Shown: positions 10,201-19,014, counted from the stretch's first letter. The stretch is 64,000 bases of DNA from a virus (IMGVR_UViG_3300025011_000018:1-64000); one strand, 5' to 3'. Numbers and translations: made by a program. Notes: generated by a model from the sequence alone, not told the origin.

Positions 10201-10625
10201 GTGACTAGGATGTTTGAGCTTGTATTCATTAGCTCTTCTAGTGATATTCTTGGATTATAATAAAAATGCCTATCACTCTTATCTTCATTTTTGCCTTTTG
10301 ATGTAGCTAAAGACATCAAAGAATTTAATTCTTTAACGCCATCAATATTTTTTGCATATAATCCGATATGATATCCTCTTTCATCGGCTTCTAATTTTGT
10401 ACACACGTATAATTCTACACCATGTATATATTTTATTTTGGCTTTATCACAATCTTGTTTTTTCTTTACCCAATCGTAAGTTCCTCCGTGATTTGAGAAA
10501 GCCAAAGCCTTTGTTTTATCTCTTTTGGCAAGTTTTATATATTCTTTATAATTTGTACATGAATCAGAGTAACCATTACAGTTACTCGTATCATCATGAA
10601 CATGATATCTTATATAATCATTCAT
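7296..10625 (-). CDS. dnaE: DNA polymerase III alpha subunit, DnaE type
   Basis: Replicative DNA polymerase of the C family, 1109 residues, about the length of short phage or bacterial DnaE proteins. The N-terminal PHP domain has HVHDD at residues 8-12 and SNHGG at 44-48. The palm has RGSVGGS at 379-385 and the catalytic aspartates in ADIDIDF at 417-423. Later motifs include SKGHHPSGM and GYNHSTGYS. There is no inserted exonuclease domain, so it is DnaE rather than PolC. AAGGAGACACATA precedes the start. It is tightly followed by the RecD-like helicase, and the upstream nuclease gene ends 15 bases away. SPbeta-type phages also carry their own DnaE. Confidence 0.95.
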   Translation of the reverse strand: MNDYIRYHVHDDTSNCNGYSDSCTNYKEYIKLAKRDKTKALAFSNHGGTYDWVKKKQDCDKAKIKYIHGVELYVCTKLEADERGYHIGLYAKNIDGVKELNSLMSLATSKGKNEDKSDRHFYYNPRISLEELMNTSSNILVTTACLASMLWKKRNDDDSYVQMLLNWLAKNNNRCFLEIQYHNYKDQKDYNKLLWDWSKEYNIPLIAGTDTHSSNEYKAACRKILQKSKNSDYSNKKTEDGINESENAYEEDFDLTWKTLDELINMFEIQNELPKEVYLEAIENTNKFADLVEDFNLDKTFKYPNLYGKDVSVLFKNKITQKYQDKINKKIIDNNPKYKKHIKEEFTAFKTQGMESFLLFMSELVDYCNANNIPYGFCRGSVGGSTIAYILDIIDVDPIKWDTVFSRFCNADRVSLADIDIDFAPNDRAKVYEFIINKFGASKTSYIAQFGTLQDRGTIDVLTKGLDYANLDEVAIIKDQYEKIFNEYNEIIQSEVNIDELNLEKTTVDFDNHDIYVNQIRNPKAITRANKLYQSFIDLKNNNQDLFYYFDGLKGTIISKGHHPSGMIGSPITLQDNLGVFYSGGDESFPVSTCAMKAVDSLNYVKFDILGLKTVGIMKDTYKYINSHYLKSHEIDWEDKNVWDDMIKSKIGVFQFEGDFAFALLKEFKPRKINDMSLVNASLRPSGKSYRDKLIAREFNQNPSSEINELLVQNNGFLVYQEDTIKFLTEICGFNGSLADTTRRAIGKKDLELLNLQLPKILEGYCNISKKPREIAEEEAKAFIQIISDSSEYQFGYNHSTGYSMDGYACVRLRTYYPIEFITAYLNNAANKEDIQMGTELAKEKGITIKSIEFGESIDEYTFNKNTNTIYKGIKSIKYCNMNIAHELYALRDNKYNSFTELLMDINIKTSVDARQLKILTGLNFFKKYGKNKKLLQYIDIFNSFNGRKQIKKVELTKYNLTEALIKKYSNKETDALYKELDTIGLISMSTSKLEDKSMSVKEQVKFEMDYLEYVIYMNPEVHEKFHIVIEYKTYNDKRKPYVTLRNIKTGEDLKTKVKEPQLFVENPFKLYDVLKVNNFKQQFKTKCVGGVWRKTDELEDILNDWEVF

Positions 10626-10640
10626 TATGTGTCTCCTTAT

Positions 10641-11768
10641 TTAAATTTCATCTAACCAGCTTAAATCATTTTCATTACTACTTTCAGTTTGATTTCTATA
10701 TTTATTTAGCTCATCTAAATAAGCACCATATGGTTTATGTAACTTTGCTGAAAATCCACTTAAATTAGCAAAATAGTATGACTGGTTGTTCGTTACTTCT
10801 TCCCACCAAATATTTTCGTCTTTTGTTTTAGCATAGTTAGATTCTTTTTTCGAAATGTCGGCTATAGTATCAACTATATCTGTTTTTAAATTATCTATTT
10901 CTTCTTGGTTAAAAGGTATATTCACATAACAGTCTTTTATTTTATATTTTAGTTGTATATTTTCAGGTAAATTTTTTATATCATTTGTTAGTTTAAGTAA
11001 ATCTAAATAGTTCTCAATCTGTTCATCCGTGTATATTTTTTCTTTTTTTAGCCACATTTTTGCGTTAGCGGTAAGGCTTTCACCAATTTCATTTCTAGCT
11101 ATATGCCTCTCTTTCGTTTCACCATTGGCTTGCTCTACCTCAATAGTAACATACTTCAAGAAATTCCACAATACTTTTATATTTTCGATTTTAATTCCTA
11201 GTTGTCTAAGTCCTTCCGCATATAATATTAACTGTCCTTTCTCTTTATCAATTTTCTTACCAGTATATATAGATGATGTTTTCCAGTCTACAATAACCAC
11301 GTCTTCACCGTCTTTAAAAATAAAATCTATGTATCCATGAAACATAAAATTATTTATTTTTATAAGAATAAATCGTTCTATTTCAACTTTTTTATTAATT
11401 ATGTTGTGACTCTGAAAGAAATGCCTTAAACAATATTCGTATTTCTGTGCTATTAGCTTGTTTTTTTCTTCATTAGTTCTATCATATTTTAGTTCCGCCA
11501 TATTAAATTTAAACAATTCATCTTCGTATTTAGGCAACATTTCATCATAGGTTATTTCTTTGCTATAAAATTTTTCTAATATATTATGTGCTGCGTTTCC
11601 ACTAATACCATATATACCATCACTTCTGTCTTCAGGTGTTTTTGTAATATATTTAAGGTAATATTCAAAACAACTGTTTTTATATGTATTGTATCTACTC
11701 CATGAATACAGTGTTGCAACATTATATTTTTCTTTTATTTTTTCTAATTCTTGTCTTGTTTTTCTCAT
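10641..11768 (-). CDS. RecB/Cas4-like PD-(D/E)XK nuclease
   Basis: 375-residue nuclease of the PD-(D/E)XK superfamily. Visible motifs in order are SGNAAHNILEKF (the GxxxH helix), FHGYIDFIFKDG (catalytic Asp), VVIVDWKTSS (the E/D-x-K strand) and GQLILYAEGL (QxxxY). This is the pattern of AddB/RecB/Cas4 nucleases. It probably trims DNA ends during phage recombination or replication. The C-terminus ends NENDLSWLDEI, and the acidic protein at 16930-18105 ends in a very similar SWLD tail. Confidence 0.85.
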   Translation of the reverse strand: MRKTRQELEKIKEKYNVATLYSWSRYNTYKNSCFEYYLKYITKTPEDRSDGIYGISGNAAHNILEKFYSKEITYDEMLPKYEDELFKFNMAELKYDRTNEEKNKLIAQKYEYCLRHFFQSHNIINKKVEIERFILIKINNFMFHGYIDFIFKDGEDVVIVDWKTSSIYTGKKIDKEKGQLILYAEGLRQLGIKIENIKVLWNFLKYVTIEVEQANGETKERHIARNEIGESLTANAKMWLKKEKIYTDEQIENYLDLLKLTNDIKNLPENIQLKYKIKDCYVNIPFNQEEIDNLKTDIVDTIADISKKESNYAKTKDENIWWEEVTNNQSYYFANLSGFSAKLHKPYGAYLDELNKYRNQTESSNENDLSWLDEI

Positions 11769-11798
11769 ATAATCTCCTTTATTTTATATTTTAAATCA

Positions 11799-12491
11799 TT
11801 AAAGCTTTTTAAATACAAATCCTCTATGCGATTTTTGTATACCAGTATGGACTGCACTAATACCACAATGAGTAAAATTATATTCAGGGTATTTTTCTAC
11901 TAACCTTATTATAATATCTGTATCTATTACCTCGTTATTTTTTATCATTTGAATTATTACATTATTTCTAGAATTTCTTTGATTTTCAGTTTTAGTAACA
12001 ATTCTTAAATTCCCTTTTTCATAATTACTATTATTATTTATTCTATCAATATCAAATAATTTAGAATTACTTAAAAGTTTATCATAATTTTTTAAAGAAG
12101 AAATATATTCAACATAAGATTCAAAACATAATAATTCATTATCAATAGTTATACCTCTTCCTCCATAATCTTTATATGCTCTATTATTTTTATCTAAAAT
12201 TCTTCTTAACATCCCTTCCCATCTTTTATATAGAATATGATATTGTGAAATTTTACCAATACATGCCACTCCAAAAATATATGGATAATAAGGATTTTTA
12301 ACTATTTTAGTACCTATCGCTCCACCATAAGCAATTATTTGTGTCCCATCTTCAAATTCAATTAAATAATGTGATCTATTAATTTTACCGACTATTTTAA
12401 AATCTCCGAAATTATTTGAACTCCAAACTGTACCATTTTTATATTTTTTACTTTTATTTTCTTTTAATTTTATATCTATTACTTTTTGCAT
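11799..12491 (-). CDS. HNH homing endonuclease
   Basis: 230 residues. The core shows YKDYGGRGITI, a conserved aromatic stretch, then FDIDRINNNSNYEKGNLRIV and ENQRNSRNN. This is the standard phage HNH pattern with the usual N-rich zinc-free loop. The C-terminal 50 residues may be DNA-recognition repeats. It sits between the nuclease and primase genes, starting five bases after the primase stop, with its ribosome site inside the primase 3' end. Likely a free-standing mobile gene. Confidence 0.85.
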   Translation of the reverse strand: MQKVIDIKLKENKSKKYKNGTVWSSNNFGDFKIVGKINRSHYLIEFEDGTQIIAYGGAIGTKIVKNPYYPYIFGVACIGKISQYHILYKRWEGMLRRILDKNNRAYKDYGGRGITIDNELLCFESYVEYISSLKNYDKLLSNSKLFDIDRINNNSNYEKGNLRIVTKTENQRNSRNNVIIQMIKNNEVIDTDIIIRLVEKYPEYNFTHCGISAVHTGIQKSHRGFVFKKL

Positions 12492-12495
12492 AATA

Positions 12496-13557
12496 CTATT
12501 TTAATCCTTTCAGATATTCATTGTGTTCTTTTTCGTTGTACAAAGTTTTATATTTTAACAAATAATTAAAAATTTTATTATTTGCATCGGCAGGACTATC
12601 TTTATCTTTTAGTAAATCATACTTATCATAGATGTAATAAATATTTCTTGTTTGATAAAAACGTTCGCACTCAGAACGGATATAATTTAAAGGTATATCT
12701 TTGTCGTATGCAATAATTATTGAAACGTCCAACCCTATTAATATTTTAACTTGTTCATCACTTAGAGAATGTGAACCTATTGCAACTCCCGTTTCGTCTT
12801 TTCTGCTATGTCTTTTTAAGACCGATTTTTCCGCTTCGTACACAATACAGTATTGATTTTCTTGTATTGATTTATAATTTTCTTGTAATCCATAAATATT
12901 AATTGATTTAGAATAAGGTTTTAATGGAAAGTATTTAGGAATATCAAATATAGAATATTCAGGAACAGTCGTTCTACCAATAATGCCTAAATATTCATTT
13001 TCTTCTCCGCACCAATGCCTAATTGGGATAACTATTCTTTTTTTTTCTGTACTATAACCAATATTAAATTTTTCACAAGTCCAAGGCATAATTCCATCTC
13101 TAATCCAGTCTATATGGGGTAGCTGAACATAATCTCTCAATATATCATCTGAATATAACTCAATATCATTTACATTAAATAAGTTGTTTCTTGTCTTTAC
13201 TTTTTTAAATATACGTAAAGGATCTATTTCTGTTTTTACACTTTCTTTTTGTTTGATAAATTTATATTCTAAGCCTAATAAATTGTGTATTTGTTTATTA
13301 GATTCAGGAAATGAGATGTTTAATATATGCATACATAAGGTTAATACATCTCCTCTGATGACAGTATTATTAGGCTGAAATATTTTTACTTTTGTCGTAG
13401 TTTTATTAATAGCTATTGCTGTTTTATTTGAATGTTCTGGTAAACCTGCTCTGTATTCTTTCCCAAATTCTTTAATGTGATGGCAATTTAACGATTCTAA
13501 TATATGTATAATTTCATCATTCTCAATAATATAATCTTTTAATTCGTGTGTAAGCAT
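12496..13557 (-). CDS. DnaG-like primase with TOPRIM domain
   Basis: Likely lays RNA primers for the phage helicase and polymerase, which flank it. The TOPRIM core shows YCIVYEAEKSVLK and then SIIIAYDKDIP, the glutamate and DxD parts of the fold. The region before it has the DnaG-like stretch IMPWTCEKFNIGYSTEKKR. The N-terminal CHC2-type zinc finger is degenerate: a CHH is present but the CxxC half is missing. I take ATG 13557 as start; an upstream TTG at 13566 is too close to the GGAGG site. 354 residues. Confidence 0.8.
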   Translation of the reverse strand: MLTHELKDYIIENDEIIHILESLNCHHIKEFGKEYRAGLPEHSNKTAIAINKTTTKVKIFQPNNTVIRGDVLTLCMHILNISFPESNKQIHNLLGLEYKFIKQKESVKTEIDPLRIFKKVKTRNNLFNVNDIELYSDDILRDYVQLPHIDWIRDGIMPWTCEKFNIGYSTEKKRIVIPIRHWCGEENEYLGIIGRTTVPEYSIFDIPKYFPLKPYSKSINIYGLQENYKSIQENQYCIVYEAEKSVLKRHSRKDETGVAIGSHSLSDEQVKILIGLDVSIIIAYDKDIPLNYIRSECERFYQTRNIYYIYDKYDLLKDKDSPADANNKIFNYLLKYKTLYNEKEHNEYLKGLK

Positions 13558-13575
13558 AAATATCAAACACCTCCT

Positions 13576-15108
13576 TTACCAATCTATAGGAACTACTGTA
13601 TAACCAACCTCTTTATAAACATTTCTAGAGAGATCATGTTCCACAACCACTTGAAATACGTTTGTGCTTCCTTCTCTATTTTTAACAATAAATATTATTT
13701 GATAATTTTTTCCCTTTTTTAGTTTGACTGGTATTTCAGATTCTATATTTCCATTTCGTTTTTCTTTTCTATAAACATATAACTCATGTTTGCCATTTTC
13801 GTATTCATCATCAAATACCTGTCTGACCATTAAACAAGTTGATGCTACGTCTACAATATTTTTAGCCATTCCTATATTATCTTGGCAATAATGTCTTTGT
13901 CTTGCACTTCCTTTTCCTAATTGAAATGTAATCCATATATGAACATTTTTACTTTCTGGTTTTATAACATCGTTGATTTCAACCATATTTTGTTGCATAC
14001 TAAACCAAAAAGCCTCGCTGCTAGAAGTTTTAGCATCTGCCTTGTATGTATCAAGCATAAAATACTTGACTCCCATACTTGCGTACTTTTTAATCGTCTT
14101 GATAGCTTTAGAAGTAGTGTATTGACTAAATGGTTTTAAGATAATAGTGTTTTTATGTTGTTTTGCCCATTCAGAACATTTTGTTAATAATTCTTTTACT
14201 TCTTTTTTATATTTTCCATCTCTGACTATATATTTTTGCAAATCTTCTTTAAATATATTGTTGGCTATCCAAACAAGGTATTCACGCTGCCATTTCTTCT
14301 TTCCTTCTTCATTAATCATTATTACAATTTTTTCATTGCAATCAACAATACTAGGAAGCTTTAACACCCTGCTTAGTGCTGTTTTACCAACCCCACTCAA
14401 ACCACCTACGAGAGTAACGTTTCCTTCTAAACAACCACCAATCTCTTTGTTTAACATTGGTGAATTATATAATGGCATACCCACCGCTATACCACCATCA
14501 AGCTCTTCTATTAATTCATCTAAACCATCTGTGATATCGTGGGTAACGTCTTCTCCCTCAACATTAATGAAGATGTGATTTAAATTTGCTTCCCATTCTT
14601 CGTATATTTCTTCAACTGTCATATCTGCAAAGTCTTTAATTCTATCATAAACAGGAAATTTTCTTTTTAACATATCTAAAACCACGTTCCATTTATAAAG
14701 TTCATTGATATAACCATTAATATTTTCAACTTTAACATAAGCTTTTGCATTATCAATAGTCTCATAACCTTTATATTTTTCATATTGTGCTTTCAATTTT
14801 AAATGTTTTTCAAGATATAACCCTATAGTAATTTCATCTAATACTTGTTTTCTTTCTTTAATAATAATGTCGTAACCTATTTGAAAATAAACTTTCCAGC
14901 AATTATTATGAAAACTTTTAATGTTTAATTTATCATATGTATAATACATATCTGGAACAGCCCAACAAATAGCTACAATATTAGCCTCACATGCTAGTTT
15001 ATATTCCATTACTTTTTTTGAAGCTTTTAGTAATTCTTCGTCAAACACTGATAATTGAACCTTTTTATCGTTACTCTTTGCTTTATTTGTTTGTGTGATA
15101 TGTATCAA
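13576..15108 (-). CDS. DnaB-like replicative helicase
   Basis: 510-residue RecA-fold helicase. It has an N-terminal helical domain, then Walker A GLSGVGKTALS at about residue 230 and the Walker B-like KYFMLDTYKAD. It also has the downstream ITFQLGKGSARQRHY and NIVDVASTCLMVRQ regions typical of DnaB/Gp4 helicases. It would unwind the fork with the primase encoded immediately downstream. The start is uncertain: TTG at 15108 reads MIHITQTNK, but GTAGGAG is almost touching it, so a slightly downstream non-ATG start is possible. Confidence 0.85.
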   Translation of the reverse strand: MIHITQTNKAKSNDKKVQLSVFDEELLKASKKVMEYKLACEANIVAICWAVPDMYYTYDKLNIKSFHNNCWKVYFQIGYDIIIKERKQVLDEITIGLYLEKHLKLKAQYEKYKGYETIDNAKAYVKVENINGYINELYKWNVVLDMLKRKFPVYDRIKDFADMTVEEIYEEWEANLNHIFINVEGEDVTHDITDGLDELIEELDGGIAVGMPLYNSPMLNKEIGGCLEGNVTLVGGLSGVGKTALSRVLKLPSIVDCNEKIVIMINEEGKKKWQREYLVWIANNIFKEDLQKYIVRDGKYKKEVKELLTKCSEWAKQHKNTIILKPFSQYTTSKAIKTIKKYASMGVKYFMLDTYKADAKTSSSEAFWFSMQQNMVEINDVIKPESKNVHIWITFQLGKGSARQRHYCQDNIGMAKNIVDVASTCLMVRQVFDDEYENGKHELYVYRKEKRNGNIESEIPVKLKKGKNYQIIFIVKNREGSTNVFQVVVEHDLSRNVYKEVGYTVVPIDW

Positions 15109-15111
15109 CTC

Positions 15112-15666
15112 CTACCATAAATTATTTAGCCTTTCATTTATCCTTTTTCGGTCACGCTTAAATCCAGCATCTTCGTGATAAATATTATCAACTGTGATAT
15201 TTTCCGCTTTTTCTTTTGATTGTTTTGCATTTTGAAGTCTAATAACCATATCATTAATGTTCTTCTCCACAATAACCATTGCGTAGTTAAATTTGTGCTG
15301 CTCGTCATTGAACTTAGTCATATTTGCTTTAAAACCAGATATAATATCCATTTTACACATTTTGAAAGTGTATAATATAGTTTTAAACTCATAACTTGCA
15401 TTAGGCTTTTGATTTCTATTTGCTAAAAATTGTCCCCTTGCTAACCCTTTTAATCGCATTAGCATGTATTGAGGAAGTTTTAGATCTTTTGAATATCCCA
15501 TAATATCCCTTTTTAAATATTCATATAGCTCGCACCATTCAGCCCATCTTTTTTCAGCTTCTATATCTGCCAAACGTTTAATTTCTTTTTTTACTTCTCG
15601 TTGTTTTTTCGCTTCTAATTTTTCCTGTTTATCTTTTTCAATTTCTTCTTTACTTCTTCTTTTCAT
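15112..15666 (-). CDS. basic coiled-coil protein of the replication operon
   Basis: 184 residues with a very basic, charged N-terminal coil (RSKEEIEKDKQEKLEAKKQR and onward to residue 45) and a helical remainder. It lies between the ATPase and helicase genes and its stop codon sits four bases from the helicase start. By position it could be a helicase loader or accessory factor, but nothing in the sequence proves that. Confidence 0.7.
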   Translation of the reverse strand: MKRRSKEEIEKDKQEKLEAKKQREVKKEIKRLADIEAEKRWAEWCELYEYLKRDIMGYSKDLKLPQYMLMRLKGLARGQFLANRNQKPNASYEFKTILYTFKMCKMDIISGFKANMTKFNDEQHKFNYAMVIVEKNINDMVIRLQNAKQSKEKAENITVDNIYHEDAGFKRDRKRINERLNNLW

Positions 15667-15698
15667 AAGAGATTATCTCCTTTTAGATAATAAAGGGA

Positions 15699-15714
15699 GG
15701 GGATAATTATCCCC
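15699..15714 (-). terminator. palindromic hairpin after the ATPase gene
   Basis: GGGGATAATTATCCCC is a perfect 16-base palindrome immediately downstream of the ATPase stop codon, followed on the minus strand by TCCCTTTATTATC. It is short but stable and fits an attenuating terminator between the ATPase and the coiled-coil gene. Confidence 0.55.
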
Positions 15715-15719
15715 TATTA

Positions 15720-16871
15720 TCAAGCTTTACTATTTACTACTTTTAAAAGTTCTTTTGCATCTTCTAGATTTTCAACTTTTGTTGGGTTGATAAGTCCTAA
15801 CTTCTTTGTTTTAGTTAGTAGAGGCTTTAACTTATCAGTATTTGCCTTATTCGCTTTTATAAAACTAGTTAGCTTTATGATAATTTCCTCAACTTCTTTT
15901 ACTTCAAGCTCTGCCTTTTTTAAATTAGAATTCTTTTCAATATTTATTTCACTTTCTTTTGCTTGATCTTTTTTTGTCTCTTCTATAGATTTATTTCCTG
16001 ATTGCTTTTCATGTTCTATTTTTATCGCATCTTCAACTGCTTTAATAAATCCATCTGCGTCCAAGGGTATTGTATCAATAATTTCAGAAAATCTTGATTT
16101 TGAATCTATATTAAAATTATCATCTCTAAAAGTAATTAATCTTGTTTCATTCTCAATACTACCTTTAATTTCATCTTTTTTATCTTTGCCCTTACCAATT
16201 TTTTTACCTGTTTTAGTTTGCGTAATCTGCCTATTAATCGAAGCGACGCCTAATACATGTAATTTTGTTTTCATTGCGTTAAAATATCTATGTGACATAT
16301 TTGTAGTTAACATATCGTATTCTATTCCCGTAGGAACATCTGTCATTGTCCTCTTTTTTGTATGACCTAGAACAAACATGCTAATACCTATTCTTTTTAA
16401 TTCCCATATTTTTTCAAGAATAAGTTCAATAGCTTTATCTTCTCCCGCCATATACCCGCCAAATGCAGCTTTTATAGATTTTACTGGCTTTTCAGGATTC
16501 TCCTTATTGTGAAGCCTAATAACTTCTGGTTCTACTATTGAAAATAATTCGTCAAGAGTATCATAAACAATAACTTTTAAATTCTTGTAATCCGTAAGTC
16601 TATTTTCTAGAATATCATCTGTAACTTCTTCAAATGTATCCCAGTCTGGGATATTCTCAAACATTGCTCCCGCAATTGCATCTACTCCATCTTCCATACC
16701 ACAATTGAATATCATATATCCTTCTTCTCCCACTAGCTTCTCACATACCTCTTTTGCGAGAGTTGTTTTACCAATACCACTTTCACCTATCAAACCCAAA
16801 TTATAAGCCAATGGATCAATTTTAATTACATTTTTCTTGCCATATTTTCTATCTGTCAATTTAAATACCAC
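15720..16871 (-). CDS. RecA/Sak4-like P-loop ATPase
   Basis: 383 residues. It has Walker A LIGESGIGKTTLA near residue 28-40 and a Walker B-like strand LKVIVYDTLDELF about 90 residues on. An FVLGHTKKR segment follows. This is the layout of phage Sak4-type annealing ATPases, which act with the phage single-strand binding protein in recombination. The C-terminal 120 residues are a lysine/glutamate-rich linker and helix. It follows the likely SSB gene (16930-18105). Confidence 0.8.
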   Translation of the reverse strand: MVFKLTDRKYGKKNVIKIDPLAYNLGLIGESGIGKTTLAKEVCEKLVGEEGYMIFNCGMEDGVDAIAGAMFENIPDWDTFEEVTDDILENRLTDYKNLKVIVYDTLDELFSIVEPEVIRLHNKENPEKPVKSIKAAFGGYMAGEDKAIELILEKIWELKRIGISMFVLGHTKKRTMTDVPTGIEYDMLTTNMSHRYFNAMKTKLHVLGVASINRQITQTKTGKKIGKGKDKKDEIKGSIENETRLITFRDDNFNIDSKSRFSEIIDTIPLDADGFIKAVEDAIKIEHEKQSGNKSIEETKKDQAKESEINIEKNSNLKKAELEVKEVEEIIIKLTSFIKANKANTDKLKPLLTKTKKLGLINPTKVENLEDAKELLKVVNSKA

Positions 16872-16892
16872 CTTTCGTAAAATTAGGATTAC

Positions 16893-16914
16893 AAGGAGAG
16901 AATATTCTCTCCTT
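16893..16914 (-). terminator. 22-base perfect palindrome between SSB-like and ATPase genes
   Basis: AAGGAGAGAATATTCTCTCC plus TT is fully self-complementary. It follows the stop of the 16930-18105 gene by about 15 bases and precedes the ATPase start. It may attenuate transcription so that the upstream protein is made in excess. Confidence 0.55.
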
Positions 16915-16929
16915 ATTTTATATTTTAGT

Positions 16930-18105
16930 TTATTCTTCGTCTAATGCATCTAACCAACTTGTATCGTCATCGCTATCTGTATCCAAATCAGTTTCTACAT
17001 CATCATCATCTTTGTCAGCTTCTATCATAAAATCAAACACTAAATCTTCGTCTTTATATTGATTTTCAACTTTCATAATTATTGGCTTTTTATCATCTTC
17101 TTCGCCAACAAGTTTAATAGAAGGTCTACGAATAACCATTCTCTTTTCTCTGCTACCACCAACTGCAAGCTTATTTACGACATCTTCCATTGTATAAGCA
17201 CCAATATCAAGTAACTCTTTAATATCTTCTGGAATATCATCTTCAGTAATATTAACTAAAGTTTGACCTTCGACTATATCACCTTCTAAAGTTATTTCAG
17301 TAATATCTTTCTTTACTTTTAGAATCTTTTCAATGAACTTTTTAGTATTTTCGGGCTTAATTTTATCTACTTCAAGTTCAAATATTTTACTAAATGTAAT
17401 ATTTTGTTTTACTTCTTTACCATTGTACTCTTTAACATAATCAACAATTCTTACACTTATAGGATAAACAGCCTTTTCTCTGTCTAGTTTACCAACGCTA
17501 TCTTTATCTAGAAGTACGGTTTGAGTAAACATAGCTTTATATTTAGTTACATCTTCTGCTTTTGATAAAAATATGCTCTTAATTTCCTTTTTTGCTTGAG
17601 TGATATCATTATATGTTGTGTATTTAAACGAACCTTTTGCATTTACGACCATACCATTTTCTAAATGTTCTTTAATATATTCTATAGCATCGTAAGCAGA
17701 TAAAAATTTCTTAGCAAAAACTTTATCTTTTGCGTCCTTTTCAATTCCGATAGTTATGAAACATTGATCTCCTATTGTTTCAAGAATATCTTCGTCAAAT
17801 CTATCTTCCCATGCTACTTTAAATTGATTTTCAAAATCATCAACTTGCTTATTTTTATCATTTTCCTTTTTACCATGTACGTAAATTTCATTATCTCTGT
17901 GTGCGCCATATCCGCCCATCATTTCAGCGTAAACGGTATTTCCACCACCACAATCAACTCCCAAATTTAGTTGATTCCATACCCAATCTGACTTTTTTGA
18001 TGTTTCATTCATTTTAAAGGTAAAATCATTAATCTTTGCTTCACCAATTAAAACAAATAATGACTGACCTTTTTTTAGTGGTTTCTTTTCAACTTGTTTT
18101 GCCAT
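16930..18105 (-). CDS. probable phage single-strand DNA-binding or related replication protein
   Basis: 391 residues with a strongly acidic C-terminus (DDDDVETDLDTDSDDD then TSWLDALDEE), preceded by a mixed alpha/beta body. An acidic, aromatic tail is typical of single-strand binding proteins that recruit partners. Position directly upstream of the Sak4-like ATPase supports this, but the body has no motif I can name. The tail shares SWLD with the tail of the RecB-like nuclease at 10641-11768. Confidence 0.6.
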   Translation of the reverse strand: MAKQVEKKPLKKGQSLFVLIGEAKINDFTFKMNETSKKSDWVWNQLNLGVDCGGGNTVYAEMMGGYGAHRDNEIYVHGKKENDKNKQVDDFENQFKVAWEDRFDEDILETIGDQCFITIGIEKDAKDKVFAKKFLSAYDAIEYIKEHLENGMVVNAKGSFKYTTYNDITQAKKEIKSIFLSKAEDVTKYKAMFTQTVLLDKDSVGKLDREKAVYPISVRIVDYVKEYNGKEVKQNITFSKIFELEVDKIKPENTKKFIEKILKVKKDITEITLEGDIVEGQTLVNITEDDIPEDIKELLDIGAYTMEDVVNKLAVGGSREKRMVIRRPSIKLVGEEDDKKPIIMKVENQYKDEDLVFDFMIEADKDDDDVETDLDTDSDDDTSWLDALDEE

Positions 18106-18150
18106 AAGATTAGTCTCCTTTTATTCTTTAATTTTTATATTTTATATTTA

Positions 18151-18165
18151 AACCCTTTCGGGATT
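18151..18165 (-). repeat. small GAAA-loop hairpin
   Basis: On the minus strand AATCCCGAAAGGGTT folds as a five-pair stem capped by a GAAA tetraloop, then TTTAAATATAAAATA. A related AGGC-GAAA-GCCT hairpin followed by a near-identical TTTGAATATAAAATA occurs at about 27670-27685. Role unknown: 3'-end or leader hairpin. Confidence 0.4.
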
Positions 18166-18237
18166 ACTTAAAGTAAATCTATGTAAATTTAAAACTATCT
18201 ATATCAACCTCCGCCTCCACTCCAACCTCCACTAAAC

Positions 18238-18714
18238 TTAAAAATCAAATTGCTCATACTCATTTTCTGGCTCTTTTAGAATATCAATCCCCAATATATC
18301 TTTAAATCCTTCAATCCTGTATTCTCTAAGCACAGTATCGCCTTTTAATGGTTGTGCGGAATACTTACATTTAAACAACTTAAACATTGCATCTAATATT
18401 TCTCTATACGCATAGAATGAAAATTTGTAATCCTTATAATTTTCATCTTTCCTCAAACCAATCATATCGTGCGTTAAATCTCTTATTTCCACATCCATCT
18501 TATTGATTAGAGAAGTATAAAAATCAGGACTGTGATCAAAATTGTAAAGCAAATGTGCATATTCTTTTATCAATCCATGTAATATTTTTATTTGTTTTAG
18601 ATATACTTCAAAATGTTTTCTAGTTCTAACCATCCCTAGCTGACTCATTAAACCAAATATTTCAACCCTCAGAAAGAATACCGTTTTGTATTTAAATATA
18701 ATATCTTGCGTCAT
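18238..18714 (-). CDS. unknown helical protein, 158 aa
   Basis: 158 residues, mostly helical, with no recognised motif. It starts just after a small hairpin (AGCCCGAAAGGAT) that contains its ribosome site, so translation may be modulated. After its stop the minus-one frame stays open for about 20 codons; I treat that as chance unless shown otherwise. Confidence 0.7.
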   Translation of the reverse strand: MTQDIIFKYKTVFFLRVEIFGLMSQLGMVRTRKHFEVYLKQIKILHGLIKEYAHLLYNFDHSPDFYTSLINKMDVEIRDLTHDMIGLRKDENYKDYKFSFYAYREILDAMFKLFKCKYSAQPLKGDTVLREYRIEGFKDILGIDILKEPENEYEQFDF

Positions 18715-18732
18715 TATAAGTATCCTTTCGGG

Positions 18733-18963
18733 CTATAATATTGATTCTGCCTCTGCTTCAACTTCTTCTGGCAATAGTTCCTCTTTGACTTCTTCAATTT
18801 TATCTACTATATATTTAGCGTTTTCATGCTTACCGTCTTTATTAATTTTGGTTACACCCATAAATATTCTAACTGCTGATAATTCATTTAATGCTTCAAC
18901 CAAAGTTGTTCTAGTCATTGGATTATACCTAGTTTTTTCTGTGTAAGTGATGTTAAATTTCAT
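18733..18963 (-). CDS. unknown protein with acidic tail, 76 aa
   Basis: 76 residues starting MKFNITYTEKTRYNPMTRTT, ending in a run of Glu/Ala (EEVEAEAESIL). AAGGAGAAGAAT precedes the ATG. It lies directly upstream of the 158-residue protein and is probably co-transcribed. Function unknown. Confidence 0.7.
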   Translation of the reverse strand: MKFNITYTEKTRYNPMTRTTLVEALNELSAVRIFMGVTKINKDGKHENAKYIVDKIEEVKEELLPEEVEAEAESIL

Positions 18964-19014
18964 ATTCTTCTCCTTTAAGTTTTATATTTTTTGTTTCAAC
19001 ATGAAATGAAAATT

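Noticed and set aside
18180-18240. Minus-one frame open for about 20 codons after the stop at 18238
   Set aside because: The slippery site is weak and there is no downstream structure typical of programmed shifting.
18204-18257. 17-residue frame MSNLIFKFSGGWSGGGG overlapping the end of the 158-residue gene
   Set aside because: No ribosome site and very short; the glycine codons come from a GGAGG-rich run, so I treat it as chance.
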